From the NCBI RefSeq assembly GCF_023015615.1, contig NZ_JALKAJ010000002.1, positions 634,501 to 698,500 on the forward strand: a stretch of DNA of 64,000 nt, written 5' to 3'. Shown here one piece after another: positions 1 to 8,852 of this stretch. The notes beneath the pieces were generated by a model, which did no database searches, was not told where the DNA came from, and worked only from the letters and a program-made list of their open reading frames with translations. Source of the stretch: Qipengyuania sp. S6317L1 (GTDB lineage Bacteria > Pseudomonadota > Alphaproteobacteria > Sphingomonadales > Sphingomonadaceae). The position numbers and the translations under genes were made by a program. Position 1 is the stretch's first letter. Every line of letters begins with the position of its first letter.

Positions 1-2004
1 TCCGTCAGCCATGGTCAGCGCCGTGCCCAGAGAAAAGCCGGTTCGGATATCGCTGCGGCCACCGCCAGCCTGCCTGCTTTGGATCAACGAGCCTTCGAAC
101 CGGTTGCCGAGATAGGTAACCTGCGCGCGCTGTCTGTCGAAACCGTCGCGCCGTTCGAATGATGCTCCATATCCGAATGAGCCGACCCCGATTGCAGGTG
201 GCTTGTTGAAATCAAGGCTCAAGGCGTTTCGTTCACTGACGTAATTTCCACTGACGGTGCCGCGGCGTCCCAGTGGAACTGTGAAGGACGCACGCACGGT
301 GAGGTCGTTGCCCTGCTGGGTCCAGCGATATTCGCCCCCGACGGCGACTGTTCCCCAGTTGTAGCCTTGCGAGACAGTGGCGCCGACAACGGTTGTCTCG
401 CCAAACCCGCGCAAATCCTCGTAACTTGCAAACACTTGCGCGCGGGTGCGCCCGCCGATGACCTGACCTGCTCTTACGTTCGCCGAAACCCGGGTGAGAT
501 TGCCGCCGAAGATCTGGTTCAAGGTCCTGTATTCGCTGCCAGAAAGCGTGATTTGCGCATCGATTGCCCGGCCTCGCGCCACATCAGGGTCTCTCCAGGA
601 ATATCGAGCGGACATTCTCCCGCTGTCGATCGCGGGATCGTTGATATTGACCCCTGCATTGACTTGAAAAGAACCAATCGGCGAGGCCCAGATTACCTCA
701 CCGCCTACCGTGTTGAAGTCTCTGTTGCCCTCCCAGTTCACGCCGAGCGTCAGAACCTGAGAGATGCCGAGCCTTGCAAAGCCCAAAACGTTGTAATCGC
801 TGTCATCGTAAACCCTTCCCCGATCATCATCGACGAATGGTACGCCCACATTCAAAGCGAAGTCGAACAACCCAGGCTCCAGAAGTTCGATATCGTAGAA
901 GGCTGGATAGATCAGAACTTCGGTTTCACCCGTTGCGTAGGTGATGCGCAATTCGAGATCATTTGCCGCCGATGGAATCAGTGGCAATTGTCGCAGGTTG
1001 AACCGCCCTGCCGGCAGGTCGAAAGTGCGCAATGGGGCGCCATTCAGCAGCACTTCAACGCGTGCCGGTTGTTCGAGTGCGAAACCCTGCTCGCTCTGCG
1101 GCCGGACATTCAAGTAGGGATCTATGGGAAATTCGCGGAAAGCCGAAATACCGGCGATACGCGGGGCGATCTGGAATGGGCGGCGTCCAACGCTCAAGTC
1201 GCCTGCTTCGTACCGGATCAGGCGTTCGGTGTCGTCATATGTGAGCCTGAAATCACCGCGGCTCCATTTGTTGGCGCGGCGCTCGTTGTAACGCAGTCGG
1301 CCCTGCGCTGCGATACCGCCGATATTCGCGCCAAAATCGAAAACGCTGGCAAGGCCGCTGAAACCGTTGGCTTCGAAGTTTGATGATTCAACAAGATCGA
1401 CACCGGCCCTGGCCGAGATGAAAGCCGAGAAGTCCGCCTGCTCGGCGAACTCGATATCCGCACGGCGCCTTGCCCGGCGCAGCGCCAATTCACGGGCGCG
1501 GCGCAAATCAACGGGAAACCCAATTCGAAGGACAAGACGGAATTGATCAAATGCTACCGACAAACCGGCACTGCGCAGATCATCAAAACTGACCCGCTCA
1601 CCCCCCGCCAGCGCGTTGAGGCGCTCAATCATCACGTCTTCGGCGATCGGAACCAGTACTCTTGAGACAATGCTGCCGTCGACAAACCCGGATCCGTCAC
1701 TGGCAGCGTCCACGAAAAACTCGCCAACGTTCACATCGTCCACGACTACGACATAATCGTCGGCTCGCACTTCAGGGCGGTTCTTACCGAAAATCTCACG
1801 GAACAACTCATCAGGATCGGTCGTGCGCGGGGTCTGCTGCACAGCCGGCTCGTTCTGACCGGCAGCGGTTTCCTCGACTCTCTGATCATCGGAAGCTTGA
1901 TCCTCGCTTTGATCGACAGGCTGGGCCATGGCTGGAACTGTTCCGGCCATGGCAGCACTAGCCAGGAGTGACTTAAGGAACCAGTCGAGATGCTCGCGAG
2001 CCAT
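1..2004 (-). CDS. Fimbrial outer membrane usher protein (partial, C-terminus off window)
   Basis: The minus strand is open from the ATG at 2004 to the window edge (668 codons), and the C-terminus lies beyond position 1. The product begins with a signal peptide (residues 1-28, ending PAMAQ). A linker follows, then an usher N-terminal domain and a long beta-barrel region. Family-typical stretches include VEVLLNGAPLRTFDLPAGRF and LPLIPSAANDLEL. Ushers are outer-membrane pores that receive chaperone-subunit complexes and polymerise pili. It lies 11 bp downstream of the chaperone gene, in the order subunit-chaperone-usher. An in-frame TGA sits two codons upstream of the ATG, so this start is secure. 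The spaced order and lack of a FimA-type pilin suggest a Csu-like or other archaic/sigma-type system, which is inference. Confidence 0.85.
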   Translation of the reverse strand, partial: MAREHLDWFLKSLLASAAMAGTVPAMAQPVDQSEDQASDDQRVEETAAGQNEPAVQQTPRTTDPDELFREIFGKNRPEVRADDYVVVVDDVNVGEFFVDAASDGSGFVDGSIVSRVLVPIAEDVMIERLNALAGGERVSFDDLRSAGLSVAFDQFRLVLRIGFPVDLRRARELALRRARRRADIEFAEQADFSAFISARAGVDLVESSNFEANGFSGLASVFDFGANIGGIAAQGRLRYNERRANKWSRGDFRLTYDDTERLIRYEAGDLSVGRRPFQIAPRIAGISAFREFPIDPYLNVRPQSEQGFALEQPARVEVLLNGAPLRTFDLPAGRFNLRQLPLIPSAANDLELRITYATGETEVLIYPAFYDIELLEPGLFDFALNVGVPFVDDDRGRVYDDSDYNVLGFARLGISQVLTLGVNWEGNRDFNTVGGEVIWASPIGSFQVNAGVNINDPAIDSGRMSARYSWRDPDVARGRAIDAQITLSGSEYRTLNQIFGGNLTRVSANVRAGQVIGGRTRAQVFASYEDLRGFGETTVVGATVSQGYNWGTVAVGGEYRWTQQGNDLTVRASFTVPLGRRGTVSGNYVSERNALSLDFNKPPAIGVGSFGYGASFERRDGFDRQRAQVTYLGNRFEGSLIQSRQAGGGRSDIRTGFSLGTALTMADG

Positions 2005-2015
2005 CCTTCATACCG

Positions 2016-2777
2016 TCAGCGCAAACGGATGTAATTGTTGGAGAGGCTCGCCGTAAGCGGGCCTGGAGCGACTCCAGAGGGGGCAGGCAAACGAATTATC
2101 CGGGTATTTCCGGGCAGGATATTGAGCCGTTCAAGTGGCAGGATGCTCTCACCTGAAAGGGTATGCGTCTCGCCCGCTGCGGTTTTAATTTCCAGCAGAG
2201 GCTCATCGATGATCGCTCGCATGGTGCCAATCGATGCGATCTCAAGTTCAATCTGCGTTGTTCCGTCTTCTCCGGCGACCGCCTTTGCTGACTGCAGCTC
2301 TGCTACCGGCTCGACGCCGGGCGGCATAATGTAGAGTGCCGCCTCATACCGGTAATTCACCGATAGATCGGCGCGCCGTCCGTCGACTTCTGGAACGTCA
2401 AATTTGATCGGAAGCTGGGCTGTGACGATGCGATAGGCAAGTTCACGCTCTGGCGCACTGTTACCCACCCACTGCACCTTGAAATTCTGGCTTTGACCAG
2501 GCGGGATCACCATCTGCGGCGGGAAAATGATGAGGTCCTCATCATCCAGTGTCAATTGATCGGTGCCGTCAGGGCGCTGGTCGCGTTTGTACGCCTTGAC
2601 CTCGATGGCAATGGGAACTTGATGGGTATTAGTGATTGTCATCGTCTGGCTTGAACCGGAGCCGGCCGGAGTAAGCTGAATAACAATCGGTTGCAGATCA
2701 TAAGCCACTGCCGGAAATGACATGGCTGCGAAAGTGAATGCGAAAAGCAGCGCAAGACTGCGGAACATATCTTTCAT
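2016..2777 (-). CDS. PapD-like periplasmic pilus chaperone
   Basis: 253 residues from the ATG at 2777. A strong AGGAGGGG site lies a few bases upstream, which is why this start is preferred over the upstream ATG at 2864. It has a signal peptide (MKDMFRSLALLF through PAVAYD) followed by a two-domain immunoglobulin-like fold: an N-terminal domain with TNTHQVPIAIEVKAYKRD and PPGQSQNFKVQWVG, and a C-terminal domain with LEIASIGTMRAIIDEPLLEI. PapD-family chaperones cap pilus subunits in the periplasm by donor-strand complementation and deliver them to the usher. It lies between the subunit gene and the usher gene, clearly one operon. It shows the archaic-type spacing (long F1-G1 region) rather than the short FimC form; that subfamily assignment is inference. 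Confidence 0.87.
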   Translation of the reverse strand: MKDMFRSLALLFAFTFAAMSFPAVAYDLQPIVIQLTPAGSGSSQTMTITNTHQVPIAIEVKAYKRDQRPDGTDQLTLDDEDLIIFPPQMVIPPGQSQNFKVQWVGNSAPERELAYRIVTAQLPIKFDVPEVDGRRADLSVNYRYEAALYIMPPGVEPVAELQSAKAVAGEDGTTQIELEIASIGTMRAIIDEPLLEIKTAAGETHTLSGESILPLERLNILPGNTRIIRLPAPSGVAPGPLTASLSNNYIRLR

Positions 2778-2865
2778 CAGGTCCCCCTCCTGATATTTTT
2801 CCAAGTCCGAATGGACCGGGAGACAATGCTCCCGGCCCATCCAGTACCACATTTTCTGACGCAAA

Positions 2866-3393
2866 TCAGAAGTTGGCAGCGAGCGTAATGGTCAGCTCGT
2901 CCTGGTAGGTACCAGCGACTGCGAATTCGGCGAGGCTGTCGAATTGCAGATCAAGGTCGCCTGACCGGGTGCCACCATTGGTGAGGATGTTCTGCCAGTC
3001 ATTGTCAGTCACGATGACAATCGGCGAGGCCTGCATGTCGGCAGAATTGGTGGTCGTCACACCAAAGGGCAAACCGAGGAAGCTCGACTCGATGTCATAA
3101 TCGATGTTGACGCTGCCACCACTTTCCTGGTGCTCCATGCCGCCGTTCAGCGACTGCAGCGACACAGTGTAAGGCGAGTTGCACGAATACACGATCGTAA
3201 GTGCGCCCTGGTCGCCGGTATCGAGCATATCGACCGTGAACGCGCCGCTTCCTTCAGGAACAAGCTCGCAGTTGCTGTCAACCGAGCCCGAGAGAGCCAG
3301 AGTAAACGACTCTGAATCTTGTGCCGCAGCCGGAGTGGCCACAACCAATGCGGGAATGGCCAAAGCAGCGAAATATTTGATGCTCTTTTTCAT
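2866..3393 (-). CDS. Secreted pilus subunit-like protein
   Basis: 175 residues with a clear signal peptide cleaved near ATPAAAQD. The mature part is beta-rich, with a single Cys pair (Cys near 42, SNCELVPEG; Cys near 71, YSCNSPYTVSLQS), like the disulphide of spore coat U/CsuA-B-type pilin subunits. It ends in a hydrophobic alternating strand (QDELTITLAANF), as expected for a chaperone-bound C-terminal strand. It is the first gene of the operon with chaperone and usher and is the likely structural subunit. A GAGGATC ribosome site precedes the ATG. Sequence alone does not tell which pilin family this is; the role rests on position, secretion and strand pattern. Confidence 0.65.
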   Translation of the reverse strand: MKKSIKYFAALAIPALVVATPAAAQDSESFTLALSGSVDSNCELVPEGSGAFTVDMLDTGDQGALTIVYSCNSPYTVSLQSLNGGMEHQESGGSVNIDYDIESSFLGLPFGVTTTNSADMQASPIVIVTDNDWQNILTNGGTRSGDLDLQFDSLAEFAVAGTYQDELTITLAANF

Positions 3394-3775
3394 GATTTGA
3401 TCCTCTTCAAGAATGCGGCAACCGGAAGAGAAAAGACAGTCTCAACCCCCCATGCCGCAAGAAAAGGATAAATTTTTCATGAACTAATCCTATTCGAACG
3501 AATCGGTATCGGAATCCGACTACGTAGAATCCAGTAAGATTTGATGAGGCAGCATTTTTCAGGCACGCGATTCGCCATGGATGGTTGTATAAACACGACG
3601 TAATACTATTGTCTTATCGTTACATAACACGCGCTTATCGATCCTTGCTTGAATTGGTAGGTTAATTTCTTAAGTTGGTGAGGAAGTTCAAAGAATCTCT
3701 CGGGTCGTTCTTTAAACCTTCTGTGCATTGCCATGGGCAGGTGCAGGTGCAGGTTGGGAATAGGGGAGGCCTTTA
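3394..3775. promoter_or_regulatory. AT-rich divergent promoter region between pilus operon and LuxR-type gene
   Basis: About 380 bp without an ORF, visibly AT-richer than its neighbours. It separates the minus-strand pilus operon from the plus-strand small regulator gene, so it must hold both promoters. Around 3487-3500 there is an interrupted palindrome (ATTCG-AA-CGAAT). No sigma-70 box could be assigned with confidence. Confidence 0.4.
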
Positions 3776-4006
3776 ATGGATCAGCGAAGATTTCGACTCA
3801 CAGAACGTGAGATTTCAATCATTGAACTAATAGCCGCAGGTAATTCCGCCAAGGAAGTGGCCTGCGAATTGGGCATTGCTCCACGAACAGTGGAAAAGCA
3901 CTTGGACAATTCGCGTTTGAAAATGGACGCGAAGAACACAACGCATCTCATTGCGATGTGCATTGCAGGCGGTGTGCTGGAAGACGTTCAAGTCGAGGCT
4001 GCGTAA
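3776..4006 (+). CDS. Small single-domain LuxR/GerE-type DNA-binding protein
   Basis: 76 residues consisting almost wholly of a GerE-type helix-turn-helix: LTEREISIIELIAAGNSAKEVACELGIAPRTVEKHLDN, where TEREISII, the AxELGI turn and RTVEKHL are the family hallmarks. There is no receiver or ligand-binding domain, so it is a stand-alone DNA-binding protein. A GGGGAGG site precedes the ATG. It lies divergent from the pilus operon across a 380 bp AT-rich region and is the obvious candidate regulator of that operon; this link is inference from position. Its target and signal are unknown. Confidence 0.8.
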   Translation: MDQRRFRLTEREISIIELIAAGNSAKEVACELGIAPRTVEKHLDNSRLKMDAKNTTHLIAMCIAGGVLEDVQVEAA

Positions 4007-4291
4007 AAGTCTCTCAAAATACTTTCAAAGCCAAATAAAACCGCGCCAGATCGCCTCCAATCCCTCGCTTTGCGGTTACCGGCCCGGCAATGCGATCTCA
4101 GCCAGACCCACAAGGTCGGCTGATATTGTGACTGCTGCGCACAGCCACCAATGGCCGCTTCGGGGGAGGTGAAAGCGGACATTCAGCGATCGGTCGGTCA
4201 GGCTCGAAGGCGGCTGGCGCAGTGTGAGACCGATTTCGCGCAAACACGCTCACGATCAGATCACTAGCCTTTCCGTCGATGTTACTTTACC
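4007..4291. other. Intergenic region with one dispersed-repeat core
   Basis: No convincing ORF. It contains one copy (about 4162-4184) of a short G-rich motif ending AGCGGACATTC, which recurs at about 11635-11654 and, inverted, at 17514-17533. Confidence 0.4.
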
Positions 4292-5755
4292 TTGCTATTT
4301 GGGTCTTTTCCGCCCGCTCAACTTAGATCGAGGTGCAGTATCAAATTCTTTGATGAGATGATCGATGGCGAGAACTCGGTCCGAGGGCCTTACGATGATT
4401 ATCACAAATGGTTTGAGGCCGAAGAACTGACGAGAATTGCTCGCAAGGCAGAGCAGTCCGAAGCTTTCTTCCGCAGAACAGGCATAACCTTCAATGTGTA
4501 TGGCGAGGACGCAGCCGACGAGCGTTTAATCCCGTTCGATGTTGTTCCACGCATCATGTCGGCGCGGGAATGGCGCAAGCTCTCACGCGGGATCGAGCAA
4601 CGCGTCAGTGCGCTCAACGCATTTCTCCACGACATCTATCACCGGCAGGAGATATTGCGCGCCGGGCGTGTCCCGATGAGTTTGGTTGCGAATAATGACG
4701 CGTTCTTGACGCAGATGGTCGGCGTCGATCCGCCAGGCGGCATTTACACGCATATTGTCGGGACAGACATCGTCCGCACCGGACCGGATGAATTCTTTGT
4801 GCTGGAGGACAATGCCCGCACACCGTCAGGCGTTTCGTACATGCTCGAAAACCGTGAAACCATGTTGCAAATGTTCCCTGAGCTTTTCAGCAAAATTCCG
4901 GTGCAGCAGGTAAGTAATTATCCGGTAAATCTGAGGCGATCACTGGCCGCCTGTGCACCGCCGATGTGCGAAGGTAAGCCCGTCATCGCAGTGCTAACGC
5001 CCGGCATCCATAACTCGGCCTATTTCGAACACAGTTTTCTGGCTGACGAGATGGGCGTCGAATTGGTCGAGGGGCACGATCTGCGTGTGGTCGATGGTCG
5101 GATCGCAATGCGAACAACGCAGGGCTATAAGGCAATCGATGTGCTCTATCGGCGTGTCGATGATGAGTATCTCGACCCGGTAAATTTCAACCCGGATTCC
5201 ATGCTGGGTGTGCCTGGCATAATGGATGTTTACCGCGCTGGCGGCATCACTATCGCGAATGCTCCGGGAACGGGGATCGCCGACGACAAAGCTCTATACA
5301 GCTATATGCCGGAGATCGTTGAGTTTTATACAGGCGAGAAGCCGCTCTTGCAAAATGTCGAGACATTCCGCTGTTCGGATGAAGAACATTTGAAATACGT
5401 GCTCGACAATCTTGCCGAGCTGGTCGTCAAGGAAGTCCATGGTTCGGGCGGATACGGCATGCTGGTGGGTCCGGCGGCGTCGAAAAAAGAGGTCGAGGAC
5501 TTTCGCACCAAACTGCTGGCGCAGCCATCGAACTATATCGCTCAGCCAACTTTGGCACTCTCAACAGTTCCGATTTTTACCGAGAAAGGCCTGGCGCCGC
5601 GCCATGTCGATCTCAGGCCGTTTGTTCTTGTCTCGCCTGACTGTATCGAAATTACGCCCGGCGGTCTGACCCGCGTCGCAATGACAGAAGGCTCGCTTGT
5701 CGTGAACAGCAGCCAAGGCGGTGGCACAAAAGACACCTGGGTGTTGGAGGAGTGA
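4292..5755 (+). CDS. Circularly permuted ATP-grasp protein (Anbu operon)
   Basis: Up to 487 residues. Typical of the circularly permuted ATP-grasp type 2 family (DUF404/DUF407): FDEMIDGENSVRGPYDDYHKW at the N-terminus, then VLEDNARTPSGVSYMLENR, VLTPGIHNSAYFEHSFLADE and VVKEVHGSGGYGMLVGP, and a C-terminal region with RHVDLRPFVL and GGLTRVAM. The family is thought to ligate amino acids or peptides using ATP, but the substrate here is unknown. The start is uncertain. The frame opens at TTG 4292 and the first ATG is at 4358, yet the conserved FDEM block is only just retained from 4358, so a non-ATG start in between is possible. It overlaps nothing and is followed 4 bp later by the alpha-E gene. 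First gene of the four-gene Anbu operon. Confidence 0.88.
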   Translation: MLFGSFPPAQLRSRCSIKFFDEMIDGENSVRGPYDDYHKWFEAEELTRIARKAEQSEAFFRRTGITFNVYGEDAADERLIPFDVVPRIMSAREWRKLSRGIEQRVSALNAFLHDIYHRQEILRAGRVPMSLVANNDAFLTQMVGVDPPGGIYTHIVGTDIVRTGPDEFFVLEDNARTPSGVSYMLENRETMLQMFPELFSKIPVQQVSNYPVNLRRSLAACAPPMCEGKPVIAVLTPGIHNSAYFEHSFLADEMGVELVEGHDLRVVDGRIAMRTTQGYKAIDVLYRRVDDEYLDPVNFNPDSMLGVPGIMDVYRAGGITIANAPGTGIADDKALYSYMPEIVEFYTGEKPLLQNVETFRCSDEEHLKYVLDNLAELVVKEVHGSGGYGMLVGPAASKKEVEDFRTKLLAQPSNYIAQPTLALSTVPIFTEKGLAPRHVDLRPFVLVSPDCIEITPGGLTRVAMTEGSLVVNSSQGGGTKDTWVLEE

Positions 5756-5759
5756 GCGG

Positions 5760-6701
5760 ATGCTAGGTAAAACTGCAGGCGGTCTCTTCTGGATGTTCCG
5801 CTATCTTGAACGCAGCGAGAATAATGCACGGCTGATCGACGCCGGATTTCGTATTGCACTGACCCGATCGGCCAACTCGTCGACAGAGTGGAAATCGGTG
5901 CTCACCACATCGGGATCTCTAGCCGATTACGATGCGCGCCACTCGGGCTATCGGTCGGATAAGGTGATCGATTTCCTGCTGCGTGAAACTGATAACCCTT
6001 CCAGCGTAATTTCGATAATGAAAGCGGCGCGGGATAATGCGCGGCTTGTCCGAACGGCACTGACGAGGGAAGTCTGGGAAGCGACCAACGAAAGCTGGAT
6101 CACGCTGAAAGAGCTGCTGGCCTCGCCCGTTCCAGATCAGGATCTGCCTGATGTGCTAAGCGTCATTCGCAAGCAGAGCGCGTTGGTGCGCGGCGCGACG
6201 CACGGCACTATGCTGCGCAATGACGTATTCGACTTTGCGCGGTTGGGCACTTTTCTTGAGCGGGCCGACAACACCGCCCGCATCCTCGATGTGAAATATT
6301 ACCTGCTGCTTCCCTCGATAGCCAAAATCGGTTCCTCGCTTGATAATTTCCAATGGGAAACGATCCTGCGCTCGGTATCTGCCCATCGTGCATATCGCTG
6401 GCTCAATGGCTCAGAAGTCAGTTCGTCGAAAATTTCCGAGTTCTTGATCCTGCATCACCAAATGCCGCGTAGCCTTGCTTTCTGCGCTGGCAAGATTGCA
6501 CAAAATCTGGGCAATATTCAGGAAGAATACGCCGTCGAGCATCCTTCGTGCGAAGTCGCAAATGCACTTTTCGAGCGATTGAAGAATGCGACAATCGACG
6601 AGATATTCGAAGAAGGCTTGCATGAGTTTATCGAGAAATTTCTTGCCGATAACACTGCCCTCTCCACGCAAATACAAACCGATTACAGGTTCTCCGAATA
6701 A
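5760..6701 (+). CDS. Alpha-E domain protein (DUF403)
   Basis: 313 residues from the ATG at 5760, preceded by GGAGGAG, which overlaps the end of the upstream gene. It is an all-helical alpha-E (DUF403) protein with the typical opening LGKTAGGLFWMFRYLERSEN and the internal block FDFARLGTFLERADNTARIL. Its role is unknown, but alpha-E proteins occur almost always beside the permuted ATP-grasp and transglutaminase-like proteins, often with Anbu. The stop codon shares one base with the start of the next gene (TAATG), so translation is probably coupled. Confidence 0.88.
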   Translation: MLGKTAGGLFWMFRYLERSENNARLIDAGFRIALTRSANSSTEWKSVLTTSGSLADYDARHSGYRSDKVIDFLLRETDNPSSVISIMKAARDNARLVRTALTREVWEATNESWITLKELLASPVPDQDLPDVLSVIRKQSALVRGATHGTMLRNDVFDFARLGTFLERADNTARILDVKYYLLLPSIAKIGSSLDNFQWETILRSVSAHRAYRWLNGSEVSSSKISEFLILHHQMPRSLAFCAGKIAQNLGNIQEEYAVEHPSCEVANALFERLKNATIDEIFEEGLHEFIEKFLADNTALSTQIQTDYRFSE

Positions 6702-7504
6702 TGAAGCGGCTGAGCGTAAACCATACCACGACTTATAACTACGATATGCCCGTGGCCTATGGGCTTCAACAGCTTCGCCTGACACCCAAGGAGCGAGCTG
6801 GACAGCATATCGTCGATTGGGACATCACAATCGAAGGTGGCACAAAAGAGCTTAGCTTTTCGGACCATCATGCCAATCACGTCGATCTCGTCAGCATAGA
6901 GCCCGGCGTTGAAAAACTGGTCGTGCGATGCGCGGGTACTGTCGAGATTACCGAGACAAGCGGCGTTGTCGGGAAGCATAAGGGCTTCATGGCGCTTTGG
7001 ACCTTTTTACGGCCCACGCCGCTCACCACCCCCGGCACAAAGATCGAAGAACTGGTCGCGGAATTAGGCGATGACCATGAGAGCGACATCGCGCTCGCCC
7101 ATGCGCTGTCCGCGCTGATTGTTCGCCATGTACCATATACGATCGGGGTCACTCAGGCAGATACCAGCGCGGAGGAAGCGATGATTTTCGCTGGCGGCGT
7201 TTGTCAGGACCACGCGCATATCTTCATCAGTGCCATGCGGCTGCTCGGTTTCCCGGCCCGCTACGTCTCCGGCTATCTGATGATGAATGACCGCGAAGAG
7301 CAGGACGCGACCCACGCATGGGCAGAGGCGCATCTTGATGGAATTGGCTGGGTAGGATTTGACGTGTCCAATGGTTATTCCCCGGATGATCGCTATATCC
7401 GCGTTGCAACCGGTCTGGATTACAAGGATGCATCGCCCATGTCAGGTATGCGGTTTGGTAACAACACAGAACATCTGGCGGTACAGTTGCAGGTTCAGCA
7501 GTAA
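6701..7504 (+). CDS. Transglutaminase-like cysteine peptidase (Anbu operon)
   Basis: 267 residues. An N-terminal beta domain (LSVNHTTTYNYDMPVAYGLQ, LRLTPKERAGQ) precedes a transglutaminase-like core with an intact catalytic triad: Cys in GGVCQDHAHIF, His in DATHAWAEAHL and Asp in VGFDVSNGY. Such proteins hydrolyse or ligate amide bonds. No signal peptide is visible, so it is likely cytoplasmic, like its operon partners. Third gene of the ATP-grasp/alpha-E/transglutaminase/Anbu set, which is thought to make or process a small peptide or modified protein. Its substrate is unknown. Confidence 0.88.
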   Translation: MKRLSVNHTTTYNYDMPVAYGLQQLRLTPKERAGQHIVDWDITIEGGTKELSFSDHHANHVDLVSIEPGVEKLVVRCAGTVEITETSGVVGKHKGFMALWTFLRPTPLTTPGTKIEELVAELGDDHESDIALAHALSALIVRHVPYTIGVTQADTSAEEAMIFAGGVCQDHAHIFISAMRLLGFPARYVSGYLMMNDREEQDATHAWAEAHLDGIGWVGFDVSNGYSPDDRYIRVATGLDYKDASPMSGMRFGNNTEHLAVQLQVQQ

Positions 7505-7548
7505 GCGGTGGTCGTGATCCTGCATGATCTTCTCGGGGTAAAATTCTT

Positions 7549-8280
7549 ATGACATATTGTGTGGGTCTGCGCCTGAGCAAAGGTCTTGTTTTCATGTCTG
7601 ACACGCGCACAAATGCTGGCGTCGATGACATCTCGCAAACCAAGAAGATGCATAGCTGGGAAGCCCCTGGTGAACGGGTAATTACGCTACTTTCGGCTGG
7701 CAATCTTGCCACAACTCAAGCGGTGGTAAGCTTGCTCGATGAACGCTCCAAAGCACCCGGAGACCGCAATCCCTCGATTTTGGCCGCGCCCTCAATGTTT
7801 CAGGTCGCAAGGATTGTCGGCAATACATTGCGCGATGTGGTCACACAGTATGAGGAGGCGGGCCCAACCGCAGCATCGCCATTCGCCGCCACTTTGATCC
7901 TGGGCGGGCAGATTGCTGGCTCTGCGCCGCGCTTGTTCTTGATCTATCCAGAAGGCAATTTCATCGAAGCAGGCGACGATAATCCGTTCTTCCAGTCCGG
8001 TGAAATCAAATATGGCCGTCCAATTCTAGAGCGAGCCCTGGATTCAGAGATGAGCTTTGAAGACGCAGTAAAGCTCTTATGCGTCTCGTTCTCCTCGACA
8101 ATTCTCTCCAACGCCGGTGTCGATATGCCACTCGATCTACAGATCCACGCTACGAATGAATGCCGCGTCACAGAGGAACGCCGTTTCGAACGCGAGGACC
8201 CTTACTTCTGCGAAGTGTCAAAGGGCTGGAGTGACGCATTACGCGATGCGCTGGCCGCTTTACCCGAGTTCAGTTTTTGA
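7549..8280 (+). CDS. Anbu-type proteasome-related peptidase
   Basis: 243 residues of the proteasome-beta/HslV superfamily, Anbu branch (ancestral beta subunit). The predicted Thr nucleophile directly follows the initiator Met (MTYCVGLRLSKGLVFMSDTR), so no propeptide has to be removed. SDTRTNAG carries the conserved Asp, and GYG/LGG-type core strands follow (LILGGQIAG). Anbu assembles into open, lock-washer-like rings. Its physiological substrate is unknown. It is the fourth gene after ATP-grasp, alpha-E and transglutaminase-like proteins, 44 bp downstream of the last, matching the known Anbu operon order. Confidence 0.88.
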   Translation: MTYCVGLRLSKGLVFMSDTRTNAGVDDISQTKKMHSWEAPGERVITLLSAGNLATTQAVVSLLDERSKAPGDRNPSILAAPSMFQVARIVGNTLRDVVTQYEEAGPTAASPFAATLILGGQIAGSAPRLFLIYPEGNFIEAGDDNPFFQSGEIKYGRPILERALDSEMSFEDAVKLLCVSFSSTILSNAGVDMPLDLQIHATNECRVTEERRFEREDPYFCEVSKGWSDALRDALAALPEFSF

Positions 8281-8310
8281 CGGCGCTTGCTTCAGGGAAA
8301 GCACGCTAGC

Positions 8311-8324
8311 GCCCGATATCGGGC
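8311..8324. terminator. Perfect palindrome after the Anbu gene (possible terminator stem)
   Basis: GCCCGATATCGGGC is a perfect 14-base palindrome 30 bp after the Anbu stop codon. It lacks a clear T run, so it may be a terminator stem or merely a palindrome. Confidence 0.3.
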
Positions 8325-8485
8325 TGCATCGCTGCCCTGACCTTCAAGGCCGGCAAATAGATCGTTAGCGGACCTTCGGCTTCCGGCTCACAATAGGACC
8401 CAAGCCGCTCCCAAAAGCAACCCATCCGCCCACTGAGCAGAAACGCTCATCAGAATGCAGGATACCGCCCCGAAGCGGAAAGCTA

Positions 8486-8530
8486 TGGTGCCGCTTAGAG
8501 GATTCGAACCCTGACCCCATCATTACGAAT
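8486..8530 (-). repeat. Duplicated 3' end of tRNA-Thr (putative att site, left end of island)
   Basis: This 45-base stretch matches the 3' half of tRNA-Thr(CGT) at 17703-17748 in the same orientation, from the CCA end to the anticodon loop. The only difference is one missing base in the T-arm stem. The match stops abruptly just after the anticodon region on the interior side. The other tRNA half is absent here, so it is not a functional tRNA. Direct repeats of a tRNA 3' end are the classic mark of site-specific integration, so 8486 and 17748 probably delimit an inserted island. Confidence 0.75.
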
Positions 8531-8852
8531 TCATTGGAAAGGTTTCAGGAAAACCTTATTTGTCATGGGATTAGATGCCCGCCGATCGATAATTTTTGCC
8601 CGGACCCACACACGACCCAAAGTGCGTGCACGTTATTTGATGTTCGCCTCCTATTGAAAGCGCTTTGCTTCAGTCCGGCTTCACAACGCGACCCCATCCA
8701 GACCCAGACTGGAGGCTGCTTTGGTTGCTCCACGACGTCTTTGACGGTCCTGTCTCTCGTGAATTTCTTGCGTCTTGACTTCATCCTCGCCCCGAACAAT
8801 CACTCCGTTTGTCGAGCACAGAAAGGGGTGTGCCAAGACTGAACCAAGTTAA

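Larger units (their letters stand above)
8281..8852. other. Gene-free region holding the left island boundary
   Basis: 572 bp without a supportable gene. It holds the palindrome after the Anbu gene and the tRNA-Thr 3'-end copy at 8486-8530. The rest (8535-8850) shows no recognisable element. Confidence 0.5.

Noticed and set aside
367..1383. Long plus-strand ORF (338 codons)
   Set aside because: It is the antisense of the usher gene. The minus-strand reading has an usher signature and signal peptide; the plus-strand protein has none.
8534..8842. Plus-strand ORF of 102 codons after the tRNA remnant
   Set aside because: No ribosome site, no recognisable domain and odd composition; it begins 4 bp past the att copy. 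Not supported as a gene.
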